Source: Natronolimnohabitans sp. A-GB9 (GTDB lineage Archaea > Halobacteriota > Halobacteria > Halobacteriales > Natrialbaceae). From it: a stretch of 64,000 bases of DNA. Where the stretch lies: positions 1 through 64,000 of the forward strand of contig NZ_JAVDDV010000007.1 in NCBI RefSeq assembly GCF_030848565.1, written 5' to 3'. The position numbers and the translations under genes are program-made. This document shows positions 1 through 8,925 of this stretch, in pieces. The notes under the pieces are model-generated. The model was not told the origin of the DNA. It saw nothing but the letters and a program-made list of their open reading frames with translations, and did not search any database. Each line of letters begins with the position of its first letter. The first letter of the stretch is position 1.

Positions 1-223
1 AATATATTATCAAATCCGGCATCGGTCAGAACTACCATCGTAGACTTCCCTGAAATCCCATTCACGCCGGAGGAGTTCTTCAAACCCGTGCTCGAGAAAG
101 ACCGCATCGAGGATCGTCGGTCGTCTCGAGGTCGCACTCGACCAGCGGGACGGACACCGAATCCCCGTCCCGGGTGGTATTCACTCGACAAATGTCGTTG
201 AACGAGCACCGAATCGAAGCGGG
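1..223. other. unassigned left-edge stretch, possible gene remnant
   Basis: No intact gene is visible. The plus strand is open from base 1 to a TGA at 199-201, and the minus strand has coding-looking pieces in two frames that would need a frameshift near 115-125 to join. I cannot decide between a truncated plus-strand gene and a decayed minus-strand gene, and I recognise neither. The first 50 bases are more AT-rich than what follows. Confidence 0.3.
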
Positions 224-706
224 TCACCCGTCGAGCCACTCGGCCAGATCGACGATCCGCTGGGCGGGCGGCGAGCCGAGGACGACCCGTTCGGGACCGA
301 CATCGTCCGTGACGGCCGCTCCGGCCGCGATAACCGATCCCGCACCGATCTCGACGCCGGGGCCGACGACCGCACCGGCTCCGAGAAAGACGCCCTCGTG
401 GAGGATGATTCGTTCGAAGACGTCGTTGCGGAAGGTCAGTCCCTCCTCGGTCAACTCGTGTGTCACTCCGACGACGCTACAGTTCGGCCCGATTTGGACG
501 GTCGGCCCGAGTTCCGCGTTCTCGACGTACGACCCCGCGTTGATATCGACGCGATCGTCGATCCGGCACTTCTTGATCGAGGTCCGTTCGTACACTCGAC
601 AATCGTCGCCGATATCGGAGTCGTTGACGGTGACGTACTCGCGGATTTCCGCCCGCCCGACGTCCGATTCGACGACGCGCGCAGACTCGTCGATCGCTGC
701 GGTCAT
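224..706 (-). CDS. left-handed beta-helix (hexapeptide-repeat) acyltransferase-like protein
   Basis: A 160-aa protein made almost wholly of imperfect [LIV]-G-x4 hexapeptide repeats (for example IGAGSVIAAGAAVTDDV near the C-terminus). This is the left-handed parallel beta-helix fold of the transferase hexapeptide superfamily, which covers acetyltransferases and gamma-carbonic-anhydrase-like proteins and usually works as a trimer. The length suits a single-domain member. The closing segment GSPPAQRI resembles the usual end of sugar O-acetyltransferase-like proteins (G-x-PA). Substrate cannot be read from the sequence. It stands alone, on the same strand as the downstream MBL gene. Confidence 0.8.
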   Translation of the reverse strand: MTAAIDESARVVESDVGRAEIREYVTVNDSDIGDDCRVYERTSIKKCRIDDRVDINAGSYVENAELGPTVQIGPNCSVVGVTHELTEEGLTFRNDVFERIILHEGVFLGAGAVVGPGVEIGAGSVIAAGAAVTDDVGPERVVLGSPPAQRIVDLAEWLDG

Positions 707-800
707 AGCCCGACTCGGATCGCCGAATACGTTACCCTGCTGATTGTTTGAGTTCGGCGGCGATGCTCTCGGCGTCGATGTGATAATTAGAGGCGGACGA

Positions 801-1793
801 TCAGTACTCGAGTACCCACCGCTGTTCGTCGGTTTCGGCCAGTTCGTCCGTGACGCCGTCGGCCAGCCGGTAGTCGGTCCCCTCGCGGACGACGGTCCCA
901 GCCCGCTCTAGGTGCTCGAGGTGGGCGTACGATTCGCCGGGTCCATGGAGGATGTGGATGCTCTCGAGGTCGCCGAACAGGTCGGCACTGACCGTCCAGG
1001 TGTCACAGGGTCCGTGCCGATCGAGGGCGTCGAGCACCCGCCAGGCCCGTTCTTCGTGGTGGTCGATGATGTGCTGGGCCCGTGTGGCCGGCTCCTCGAT
1101 CGGATCGCGATGTCCCGGCCACGCCAGGTCGTAGTCGGCGTCGACGATGCGCTGAAGCGCCCGGAGGTACTTCTCGAGTGGCCGATCGACGCGGACGTCG
1201 GCGCCGCCGACGTTCGGCGTGTAGACCGGCAACAGCGCGTCGCCGGAGAACACCACCCGCTGTCCGTCGTGGGTCGTTTCGAACGTACTAAGCCCCGCTG
1301 CGTGGCCCGACGTGTGGACGACCTCGAGAGTGCGTTCGCCGATCGAGAACGTCTCGCCGTCCGTAAACGTCGTGACCGTCGGCGCCTGTGGCGCCGTCTT
1401 GCCGTCGGCGAGCCGCTCGCGGAGCGCAGCCCGTTTCTCTTCGGGCATCCCCCATTCCTCGAAGTACGCCTCCTGGGTCTCTTCCATTGTGGCCCAGGCG
1501 TCCTCGTCCCCCTCCACGAGCGGAGCGTCGTCGGCGTGGACGTAGACGTCGGCGCCGCTCTCGGCCTGGATCGTCCCGGCCAGTCCGGTGTGATCGCCGT
1601 GCCAATGTGTGAGAAAGATCCGATCGACGTCGGCAAAGGTGAGACCGCGGTCCGCAAACGCGGCCTCGAGTTGCTCGCGCGTCGTCGCCATACCGTCGCC
1701 CGTATCGATCAGGACGACCTCTCGATCGTCCGCAAAGAGATACGCGTTGTTGTTGCCTTCGAACGCCGAGTTCGACAGCGAAAGCCGCTCCAT
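801..1793 (-). CDS. metallo-beta-lactamase-fold hydrolase
   Basis: A cytosolic MBL-fold protein of about 330 aa. The dinuclear zinc motif is plain as THWHGDHTG (HxHxDH), followed by a GHAAG segment and a SGDALLP segment, which supply the third His and bridging Asp of the family. A C-terminal helical or winged region of about 90 residues matches the glyoxalase II/LACTB2-like branch. I chose ATG 1793 because the family-like sequence MERLSLSNSAF starts there; a GTG lies five codons upstream. Substrate is unknown; thioester or lactone hydrolysis is typical for this branch. Confidence 0.85.
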   Translation of the reverse strand: MERLSLSNSAFEGNNNAYLFADDREVVLIDTGDGMATTREQLEAAFADRGLTFADVDRIFLTHWHGDHTGLAGTIQAESGADVYVHADDAPLVEGDEDAWATMEETQEAYFEEWGMPEEKRAALRERLADGKTAPQAPTVTTFTDGETFSIGERTLEVVHTSGHAAGLSTFETTHDGQRVVFSGDALLPVYTPNVGGADVRVDRPLEKYLRALQRIVDADYDLAWPGHRDPIEEPATRAQHIIDHHEERAWRVLDALDRHGPCDTWTVSADLFGDLESIHILHGPGESYAHLEHLERAGTVVREGTDYRLADGVTDELAETDEQRWVLEY

Positions 1794-2005
1794 GTCCTCT
1801 TCGCGCACGGGCGGGAAGAAAATCCTTCCGCCCGCGGCAGGGTTGCGTAACTGTAGAGCCTCGAGGTGATTGACAGCGCCGAACGTCGGTGATCGACGGC
1901 ATCCGGACCGACCGGTGAATAGTCTCTCCGACAGTAGTAGACGTCAAGCGCTACAGAAACAGATCGGGAACGCGACGGACCGCGACGACTGCCCACGAGG
2001 TGGTG

Positions 2006-2485
2006 TTACGAGCCCCAGAAGTTCTCCCGACTGCCGAGTCGTTCACGGGATGTCTTATCCTCGTCTTCGTCTCCGTCTTCGCTTTCGTCGATGTCGGAGT
2101 CCGCCTCCGCCTCCGCCGTATCGGCCCCGTCGTCGGCTTCCTCGTCCGGATCCATCGGGAGCAGTTCGAGTTCCTCGGCTCGAGCGTGGTTGCTGTGGAC
2201 CTGTGTGACCTCGACGCGAGCGCGGGCCTCGGGCAAGATGCCGTCGACCAGGACGATGAAGCCGTCCTCGGTCCGGCCAACGCCGGCTCCGCTTTCGTGC
2301 ATGTCGACGACGTCGATGACGATCTCCTCGCCGGCCTTGACGGGCTGGGTCTGCAAGTCCTCGATGGGTTGATTGTAGTGGTTGCACCACTCCTTGCCGC
2401 CCCGGTCACCGTAGTGTTGACACCCCATTCCCGAGATCCGCTCGGAGAAACTCGGACAATCGTCGGCGAGTGGACAGTCAGCCAT
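2006..2485 (-). CDS. TRAM-domain protein with N-terminal cysteine cluster
   Basis: A 159-aa protein. The N-terminus carries cysteines and a histidine (MADCPLADDC, then GCQHYG and EWCNHY) that could bind a metal. A TRAM domain follows (about residues 50-110: KAGEEIVIDVVDMHESGAGVG, then DGFIVLVDG and ARARVEVTQV), the small beta-barrel RNA-binding domain found in TrmA/MiaB-type enzymes and archaeal stand-alone TRAM proteins. The C-terminal 40 residues are an acidic Glu/Asp tail. The ATG at 2485 is preferred over a GTG three codons upstream. The role is probably RNA binding or modification, or an RNA chaperone. Confidence 0.8.
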   Translation of the reverse strand: MADCPLADDCPSFSERISGMGCQHYGDRGGKEWCNHYNQPIEDLQTQPVKAGEEIVIDVVDMHESGAGVGRTEDGFIVLVDGILPEARARVEVTQVHSNHARAEELELLPMDPDEEADDGADTAEAEADSDIDESEDGDEDEDKTSRERLGSRENFWGS

Positions 2486-2653
2486 ATCACGCACTACCAG
2501 CGGTGGCGTTAAACCGTTTCCGTCTTGCGACTCTAGTGGCGCAGAACCGGTAACGATGGAAAGTACTGTGTTGATACTGTAACCGCTGTAACCCGTACAT
2601 CATTGACAGTAAAGACTGTTAAATAAACGATAGCGGTTTGAAAAGCCGTTTGG

Positions 2654-2669
2654 AAAAGGTTTACGGGGT
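2654..2669 (+). promoter_or_regulatory. probable TATA element for etfBA
   Basis: AT-rich GAAAAGGTTTACGG lies about 27-32 nt before the etfB ATG at 2691, the spacing expected for a leaderless haloarchaeal transcript. A second AT-rich tract (GTTAAATAAACG, about 2618-2630) lies further upstream. Confidence 0.45.
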
Positions 2670-2690
2670 AGACGTCGGCAGTAGTAGACG

Positions 2691-3482
2691 ATGAAAATCC
2701 TCGTAACGGTCAAAGAAGTCGCGACCGTGGAAGACGAGTTCGAGATCGAGGGTACTGAGATCGCCGATCAGTACCTGGGTGCTGACTTAAACGAGTGGGA
2801 CGACTACGCCGTCGAGGAAGCCGTCCAGCTCCAGGAGAACGGCGTCGCCGACGAAGTCGTCACGGTCACGATCGGGCCGGAAGACTGCGAACAGACCATC
2901 CGCCAGGCGCTGGCGAAGGGAGCCGACCGCGCGATCAGGGTCTGGGACGACTCACTCGCCGAGGCCGACCTGCTCGACGTCGGCGCGAAGACGGAGATCC
3001 TCAGCGCCGTCGTCGAGGCCGAAGACCCCGACCTCGTACTGACCGGCGTCCAGGCCGGCGACGATAGCTTCGGCGCGACCGGCGTCTCGCTGGCCGAGGA
3101 GATCGGCGCACAGTGGGGTGCCGTCGTCAACCACCTCGAGCACGATCTCGAGGACGGCGTCGCTTCCGTACGGCGCGAACTCGAGGGCGGCGTCGAGGAG
3201 CTCACCGAGATCGAACTCCCCGCCGTCCTGACGATCCAGACGGGGATCAACGAGCCTCGATACGCCAGCCTGCGCGGTATTCGACAGGCCCAGCGAAAGC
3301 CACTGGACGTCCAGAGCCTCGACGACCTGGGTGTCGAGGGAAGCGCCGTCGACTCCGAACTCGAGCTGACCGACATGTACGAGCCCGAAAGCGAAAGCGA
3401 CGTCACCGTCTGGGAGGGCGGTGCCGACGAGACCGCTTCGGAGTTAGGTGAGCTGCTTCGCGAGAAGGGGGTGGCACCATGA
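2691..3482 (+). CDS. etfB: electron transfer flavoprotein beta subunit
   Basis: A 263-aa EtfB. The start MKILVTVKEVATVEDEFEI and the region DWDDYAVEEAVQLQE-like to VVTVTIGPEDCEQTIRQALA match the AMP/FAD-binding fold of ETF beta, and TGVQAGDDSFGATGVSLAEE is the family signature region. With EtfA it forms the soluble heterodimer that takes electrons from acyl-CoA dehydrogenases and passes them to the quinone pool through ETF:quinone oxidoreductase. It overlaps etfA by 4 nt (ATGA), so the pair is translationally coupled. The full-length protein is present. Confidence 0.95.
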   Translation: MKILVTVKEVATVEDEFEIEGTEIADQYLGADLNEWDDYAVEEAVQLQENGVADEVVTVTIGPEDCEQTIRQALAKGADRAIRVWDDSLAEADLLDVGAKTEILSAVVEAEDPDLVLTGVQAGDDSFGATGVSLAEEIGAQWGAVVNHLEHDLEDGVASVRRELEGGVEELTEIELPAVLTIQTGINEPRYASLRGIRQAQRKPLDVQSLDDLGVEGSAVDSELELTDMYEPESESDVTVWEGGADETASELGELLREKGVAP

Positions 3483-4432
3483 GCGACGTTCTGGCAGTTA
3501 CGGACCACCGACGCGGCGAACTGCGCGACGTCAGCTACGAGCTCATCACCGCGGGCCGTGAGCTTGCCGACGCGACCGGTGGCGCCCTCCACGTGGCGGT
3601 CATCAGCGGTACCGTCGACGAGTTCGCGGAGAAACTCGACCGTGAGGGCGTCGACACGATCCACACCGTCGACCACGGCGAGGAGTTCAACCACGACGTC
3701 TACACGCAGACGGTTACCCAGCTCTACGACGAACTCGCGCCCCAGTACGTGCTTGCACCTAACAGCGTCAACGGACTGGACTACGCCCCCGCCGTCGCCA
3801 ACCAACTCGACCTGCCGATCGTCACCGACACCGTCGACCTCGAAGCCGACGGCGACAGCTTGACCGCCACCCGCGAGATGTACGGCGGCAAAGTCGAGAC
3901 CACGGCCGAACTCTCCGGTGACGCCGTCGTCACGATCCGTGGCGCCGAGTGGCCTGCCGCAGAGGGCACCGGCGACGCCTCGATCGAGGCCTTCGACGTC
4001 GACATCGACGAGGACGCCGTCGGCTCCACCGTGACGGGATTCGAGGAGGTCGGCGGCGGCGACGTCGACATCAGCGAGGCCGACGTGCTCGTCTCCGTCG
4101 GTCGTGGGATCGAAGAAGAGGAGAATTTGGAGATCATCCGCGAACTGGCCGACGCACTCGACGCGACGGTCTCGTCCTCGCGGCCGATCGTCGACAACGG
4201 CTGGCTGCCGAAAAACCGGCAGGTCGGCCAGTCCGGCAAGGTCGTCACACCCGACGTCTACGTCGCGATCGGCATCTCGGGTGCCGTCCAGCACGTCGCC
4301 GGCATGAAAGGCTCCGATACGATCGTCGCGATCAACACCGACCCCAACGCGCCGATCATGGATATCGCCGACTACGCGATCGTCGACGACCTCTTCGACG
4401 TCGTCCCCGCGCTGACCGAAGAGTTCCAGTAA
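3479..4432 (+). CDS. etfA: electron transfer flavoprotein alpha subunit
   Basis: A 317-aa EtfA. The N-terminal domain I carries the [20 protein letters not shown] segment. The C-terminal FAD-binding domain shows the hallmark [19 protein letters not shown], then [21 protein letters not shown] and the closing [13 protein letters not shown]. It binds the catalytic FAD of the ETF heterodimer. The start codon overlaps the etfB stop. A hairpin with a T-run directly follows, so etfBA is probably a two-gene operon. Confidence 0.95.
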   Translation: MSDVLAVTDHRRGELRDVSYELITAGRELADATGGALHVAVISGTVDEFAEKLDREGVDTIHTVDHGEEFNHDVYTQTVTQLYDELAPQYVLAPNSVNGLDYAPAVANQLDLPIVTDTVDLEADGDSLTATREMYGGKVETTAELSGDAVVTIRGAEWPAAEGTGDASIEAFDVDIDEDAVGSTVTGFEEVGGGDVDISEADVLVSVGRGIEEEENLEIIRELADALDATVSSSRPIVDNGWLPKNRQVGQSGKVVTPDVYVAIGISGAVQHVAGMKGSDTIVAINTDPNAPIMDIADYAIVDDLFDVVPALTEEFQ

Positions 4433-4436
4433 GTTC

Positions 4437-4468
4437 ACCGCACTCGCTGCGCTCGTGCGGTCCTTTTT
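4437..4468 (+). terminator. hairpin plus T-run after etfA
   Basis: Arms ACCGCAC (4437-4443) and GTGCGGT (4455-4461) form a 7-bp stem, followed by a T5 run at 4464-4468. It begins 4 nt after the etfA stop codon and resembles an intrinsic terminator. Confidence 0.55.
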
Positions 4469-4640
4469 GCTCGAAGAACGGGCCAGCCGCGGCGAACCAT
4501 CGGAACTCACGCAACTTTTGCGTACTCGAGTCCGGAACGTCACAGAACCAGTGATATTCCACACGTGAGCGGCCGTTCGGGCGGGCGGAGCTCGTTGTCG
4601 ATCCGTCACCTACTTTTTACCCCCGTCCTAAGCGCTGCTA

Positions 4641-5483
4641 ATGGATCGTCTGGAGCGTCGTCGGGCGCTGATCGAGGACCGTCTCGTCGAGGTAGTCGAC
4701 GACCTCGAGCCGGACGCGCTGCGTAAGGAAGTGCGCCACACGACACTGTCGGGTGGGAAACGCGTCCGGCCAATGGTGACTGTGTTGGCGTGTGAGACCG
4801 TCGGGGGGACGGTCGAGGACGCAGTGGACTTCGGCGTCGGGATCGAACTCGTCCACAGCGCCTCGCTCGTGATCGACGACATCATCGACCGCTCGGAGCT
4901 CCGTCGGGGGACGACAAGCGCCTGGGCCGAGTTCGGCTACGGGCCGGCGATCGTCTCGAGCGACGGTCTGCTCGGGGAAGCCTTCGCGCTCTTCTCGTCG
5001 GATCCGGACGCCACACAGGTCGTCGCCGAGGCGATGGTCGAACTCGGGATCGGCGAGGCGACAGAGCTGTCGGCCGAGCCCGAAACCGAAGACGAGTATA
5101 TGACCCTCGCCCGGCGCAAGACGGGCGCGCTGTTCCGTGCTGCCGCGGAGCTCGGTGCCATCGCTGCCGACTCGGATCCGATGACCGTCGAGGCACTGGG
5201 GGAGTACGCCGAACGGGTCGGTATCGCGTTCCAGATCCGGGACGACGTCCTGGACGCGATCGCCGACCCCGAAGCGCTCGGCAAGCCGACCGGCCACGAC
5301 GCCGCCCTCGAGCGACCGTCGGTCGTTCAGGTAACCGACCTCACGCCCGAGGAGGCAAACGCCCGCGCCCGCGCCGAGTCCGACAGAGCGATCGACGCCC
5401 TAGACCGGGTCACGGTCGCCGATCCGGCAGCCAGGAACTATCTCGCCGAACTGGCGGAGTTCGTCGTCGAGCGCGAACGGTAG
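4641..5483 (+). CDS. short polyprenyl diphosphate synthase
   Basis: A 280-aa trans-prenyltransferase. It has GGKRVRPMV (substrate-binding KxxRP region), a first aspartate-rich motif in LVIDDIIDRSELRRG, and a second in FQIRDDVLD. It condenses IPP with an allylic diphosphate, feeding archaeal lipid, carotenoid or quinone side chains. It is shorter than the roughly 350-aa GGPP synthases of haloarchaea, so it is probably a paralog with its own chain-length specificity. It is monocistronic here. Which product it makes cannot be read from the sequence. Confidence 0.85.
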   Translation: MDRLERRRALIEDRLVEVVDDLEPDALRKEVRHTTLSGGKRVRPMVTVLACETVGGTVEDAVDFGVGIELVHSASLVIDDIIDRSELRRGTTSAWAEFGYGPAIVSSDGLLGEAFALFSSDPDATQVVAEAMVELGIGEATELSAEPETEDEYMTLARRKTGALFRAAAELGAIAADSDPMTVEALGEYAERVGIAFQIRDDVLDAIADPEALGKPTGHDAALERPSVVQVTDLTPEEANARARAESDRAIDALDRVTVADPAARNYLAELAEFVVERER

Positions 5484-5573
5484 CGGCACCGTCGGTTCGG
5501 TCCCGGACGGATTCCCGGTCTTCCACCCGCAGTCGATCGCAGCGACGCCGGCACCGACGGACAGCGGTCCGTC

Positions 5574-6695
5574 TCAAGCGCTGTCGGTTCGGGGCGTCTC
5601 GCCGGCGTCGTCGCCGTCGCCGTCGGAATACCGCGATTCGACGACGGCGAAGACGAGCGTGCTCGCGATCCCGAGCAGGGTACCGACCGTCAGCGCCGTC
5701 GCGAGATAGCTGATCCCGGCCTCGTCCAGGAAGAACGCGCTCACCGCGTGGAGGACGATCGCAATCGAGAGCACGTAGAAGGGCGCGTTGAGATAGCGCC
5801 ACTCGAGAGAGCCGGCGATGTACTCGTCGGTGATCTGGCCGAGGCTGGTCGTGACGCCGGCAGCGGCAATCCACTGAACCGACCCGTAGACGAGCGCGGC
5901 GAGCATGACCGGAGCGCCGACCTCGCCGCCCGCTGACTCCTGGACGCTCTCGAGCGTGTTCACTCCGCTGACCCCGCCGAGGACGAACAACGCGGCAGCG
6001 ACGACGTAGGCGAGGAGGGTCGTCCGACCGGCGTACAGCGAGCGACGGGCGCGCTCGACGGCCTCGTCGAGGCGCTTGCCGAGTCCGAGCCCCCGTGAGA
6101 TGAGATACAGTCCAAGCAGCGCAGAGGTCGTCCCGATGACGAATCCGGGCATCTCGAGGGCGCTCCCGATCAGTGCGAGCGGGTAGATCAACAGGAGAAT
6201 CCCCAGCGGGATGAGGACCGTCCCCCGCGTCTCCGGATCGTCGAGGACCTGTTTGATCGTATAGTACATCGACTCCAGATTCTGTGCCTGCCGGACGACG
6301 ACGCGGCGGACGCCGTCGATAGGGACCCTCGAGCGGATGATCGGAATGACGGACTCGTCCTGTGCACCGTCGGTGACGACCAGCGCGGTGACGTCCTCGG
6401 CCGTCGAGAGATTCGCAAGGACGGTATCGACCTCGTCGCCGACTTCGCGGTTTGCCTTGACGTCGCCCTCGTCGTTACCGGTGACGACGGCGACCTCGAC
6501 GCTCTCGTCGCGATCGGCCAGGTCGTCGTAGATGTGGATTCCCTGAAAGATTACGTTGACGTCGGAGTCCTCCGGGTCCGCGGTCGCGAGCGCGACGGCT
6601 GCCTCCTCGACGGCTTCGCGGCCGATAACCGGCGTCGAGAACCCAGTTTTGCGACCGAGGTCGTCGTCAAGGTCGACACAGAGGACCAGCAGCAT
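5574..6695 (-). CDS. DUF373-family membrane protein
   Basis: A 373-aa protein of the archaeal DUF373 family. The soluble N-terminal part (about residues 1-165) starts MLLVLCVDLDDDLGRKTG and contains ALVVTDGAQDESVIPIIRSR and RRVVVRQAQNLES. It is followed by about six transmembrane segments, beginning with GTVLIPLGILLLIYPLALIG and including LLAYVVAAALFVLGGVSGV. The C-terminus is a short acidic tail. Function is unknown; the conserved acidic N-terminus suggests a nucleotide- or metal-binding soluble domain on a membrane anchor. Confidence 0.85.
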   Translation of the reverse strand: MLLVLCVDLDDDLGRKTGFSTPVIGREAVEEAAVALATADPEDSDVNVIFQGIHIYDDLADRDESVEVAVVTGNDEGDVKANREVGDEVDTVLANLSTAEDVTALVVTDGAQDESVIPIIRSRVPIDGVRRVVVRQAQNLESMYYTIKQVLDDPETRGTVLIPLGILLLIYPLALIGSALEMPGFVIGTTSALLGLYLISRGLGLGKRLDEAVERARRSLYAGRTTLLAYVVAAALFVLGGVSGVNTLESVQESAGGEVGAPVMLAALVYGSVQWIAAAGVTTSLGQITDEYIAGSLEWRYLNAPFYVLSIAIVLHAVSAFFLDEAGISYLATALTVGTLLGIASTLVFAVVESRYSDGDGDDAGETPRTDSA

Positions 6696-6857
6696 CTGTC
6701 GAACGTTCGACCGCGGGGTATTTCCATCTTCTGGGGACGACAGAATTCGACGGTCGTCCCTTCGCGATCGTCTGTGGGTGTGGCGGGACTGATGTAGTCA
6801 GTGAACACTCGACCGCGTCTCGTGGGTCGTCGCTATCGACGACCGCTCGAGTGAACG

Positions 6858-8756
6858 TCAGTCGACAGATACGCTTTCGCTGCGGTCGATCGAGGGCCGT
6901 TCGTCGAGAAACGTCACGTCCCGGATCTCGAATCGGGCGCCGCCATCACGACTCTCACATGCGGTGACACTCCAGCCGTGGGCCGCCGCGATCTCCGCGA
7001 CGATTCCCAGTCCGAACCCGGTGCCGTCGTTGGTGGTCGTGTGTCCGAACGCGAAGACGTCCTCCGGATCGGACTCGAACCCGGTTCCGTCGTCGGCGAC
7101 GTAAAACCCCGATCCGGATTCGCCGTCAGCGTCACCCTCGAGACGTCCAACAGAGACGGTGACGGCCGGCTCCGGGGCGTTCTCGACACCGTGTTCCGCT
7201 GCGTTTCGAAACAGATTCTCGAGCAACGCTCGGAGGCGTCCCTCGTCGGCGCTGACCGTCCCCTCGATCGAACACACGAGCGTCGCACCGTCGGTGTCGA
7301 CGGCCGACCAGGCCTCGCGGACGAGTCGCGAGAGCGCGACCGGCTCCCGGTCGCCGACCGTCCGTCCATGGCGAGCAAGCGACAGCAGGTTCTCGATCAG
7401 ATCGTCCATCCGCTCGAGTGACTGTCGAAGCTGTTCGAGCGACTCGCCGTCGTCGGCCGGACACGCCTCTTCGTGAAGCGTCAGTCGTCCCTTGGCGACG
7501 TTTAACGGATTGCGCAGATCGTGACTGACGACGCTGGTGAACTCGGCTAACCGCTCGTTCTGACGCTCGAGTTCGCGCTGGTATCGACGCTGCTTGGTCG
7601 TATCGCGGATCGCGTGAATCGTTCCCGTAAACTCCCCGTCCTCGAGCGGCAGGAGTGTGGTGTGGACGTCGTGGATGCGCTCCTGACCGTCGGCGGTCCG
7701 AAATCGAACGTCGTACGTCGCACACTCCTTATCGACCGACGAGGAGAGGAGCTTCCGGACCTCGTCGGTGTACGTGGCTTTGACGCGCTCGTGGTAATAG
7801 CCCCGATCGATGAGGTCCGGGAACGACATCCCGAGCAGCTCGTCGGCGTCCTCGGCGAAGGCGTCGGCGAACTCGTCGTTGAGCCAGGTGATGGTCGCGT
7901 CCGCATCGAGAACGAAGAGGGAGACCGGTGCGAGCGCTGTGATCCGCTCGTACTGTGCGAGTTCGCGTTCTCGGCGTTTTCGCTCGGTGACGTCGCGGAC
8001 GACGGCCGTCGAGCCGGCGAACTCGCCATCGTCGTCGGTGAGAACGGTCACGTTCGCCTCGCCGACGCGTCGCTCGCCGTCGTCCGTCTCGACGGTGAAC
8101 TCGAACCGATCCGACTCGGCGTCGCTGGTATAGAGGCGGTGGACGACTTTGGCACCCCGCTCGAACGATTCCCGGCTGAGGAACTCGACGATGTGCTCGC
8201 CGACGAGCCGGTCCCGGGCAACATCGACTAACTCACAGAAGGCGTCGTTGGCGATCGTACAGCAGCCGTCCTCGTCGAGGACGTACATCGGATCGTCGAC
8301 CGTCTCGACGAGCGTCCGGTATCCTTCGAGTTCGCGTTCCTTCTCGCGTCGAGTACGGTCCCGACGGCGTTTCTCGATAGCGGTCTCGATCCGGTCAGCG
8401 AGGACGGTGTACTGATCCGTTCCCGACCCCTTCCGGAGGTAGTCGGTGACGCCGGCTGAGATCGCCTCGCTTGCGAGCTCCTCGCTTCCTGCCTCGAGAA
8501 ACAGGATAAACGGGAGCTCTGATCCGGACTCGCGTTCGCGGACCGACTCGAGGAGTTCGAGGCCGTCCATCCTCGGCAGTTCGTACTCGCTGACGAGACA
8601 GTCGACGTCGTCCCGATCCAACCGTGAGAGCGCCTCACGGCCGCTTCTCGCTGTCGTCACCTCGAGGCCAGTGCCGGTTCGCTCGAGGACGGCAGCCGCC
8701 ACCGAGCGAATCTCCGGGTTGGCGTCGACGTAGAGAACGGTGGTCCCGGGCGACAT
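6858..8756 (-). CDS. receiver-PAS-PAS sensor histidine kinase with degenerate receiver
   Basis: A 632-aa soluble kinase with a receiver-like domain (about 1-125), two PAS domains (about 145-270 and 280-400), a HisKA dimerisation helix with phospho-acceptor H412 in VVSHDLRNPLN, and a HATPase_c domain with NLFRNAAEHG, DDGTGF and GFGLGI. The receiver is atypical: the usual acidic pair is D11-A12 and the phospho-acceptor position is Glu57 (SEYELP), so it probably cannot be phosphorylated. No transmembrane segment is seen, so it likely senses a cytoplasmic redox, light or ligand cue through PAS. No cognate regulator is adjacent. Confidence 0.9.
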   Translation of the reverse strand: MSPGTTVLYVDANPEIRSVAAAVLERTGTGLEVTTARSGREALSRLDRDDVDCLVSEYELPRMDGLELLESVRERESGSELPFILFLEAGSEELASEAISAGVTDYLRKGSGTDQYTVLADRIETAIEKRRRDRTRREKERELEGYRTLVETVDDPMYVLDEDGCCTIANDAFCELVDVARDRLVGEHIVEFLSRESFERGAKVVHRLYTSDAESDRFEFTVETDDGERRVGEANVTVLTDDDGEFAGSTAVVRDVTERKRRERELAQYERITALAPVSLFVLDADATITWLNDEFADAFAEDADELLGMSFPDLIDRGYYHERVKATYTDEVRKLLSSSVDKECATYDVRFRTADGQERIHDVHTTLLPLEDGEFTGTIHAIRDTTKQRRYQRELERQNERLAEFTSVVSHDLRNPLNVAKGRLTLHEEACPADDGESLEQLRQSLERMDDLIENLLSLARHGRTVGDREPVALSRLVREAWSAVDTDGATLVCSIEGTVSADEGRLRALLENLFRNAAEHGVENAPEPAVTVSVGRLEGDADGESGSGFYVADDGTGFESDPEDVFAFGHTTTNDGTGFGLGIVAEIAAAHGWSVTACESRDGGARFEIRDVTFLDERPSIDRSESVSVD

Positions 8757-8925
8757 CTACTGCCGTTTTTTTAGTGAGCACCGTATATAGTATGCCGGGT
8801 GCCCGAACCACGTCTCGGATCCGTCAGCTCGTCGACGGGGCCACCGACCGGCCCTACGGGAGCGTCTCGCGTAGGCCTCTCCGTTTCGCACGGCTTTTGT
8901 GAGTCGGGCCAGTACGTACGTTCGA

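Noticed and set aside
1-201. plus-strand open frame at the left edge as a truncated real gene
   Set aside because: Composition is equally good on the opposite strand with a frameshift, so a gene call is not supported; described only as an unassigned stretch.
2804-4609. 601-residue minus-strand open frame across etfBA
   Set aside because: It is antisense to two clear ETF genes and has no domain pattern; long antisense frames are expected in GC-rich haloarchaeal genes.
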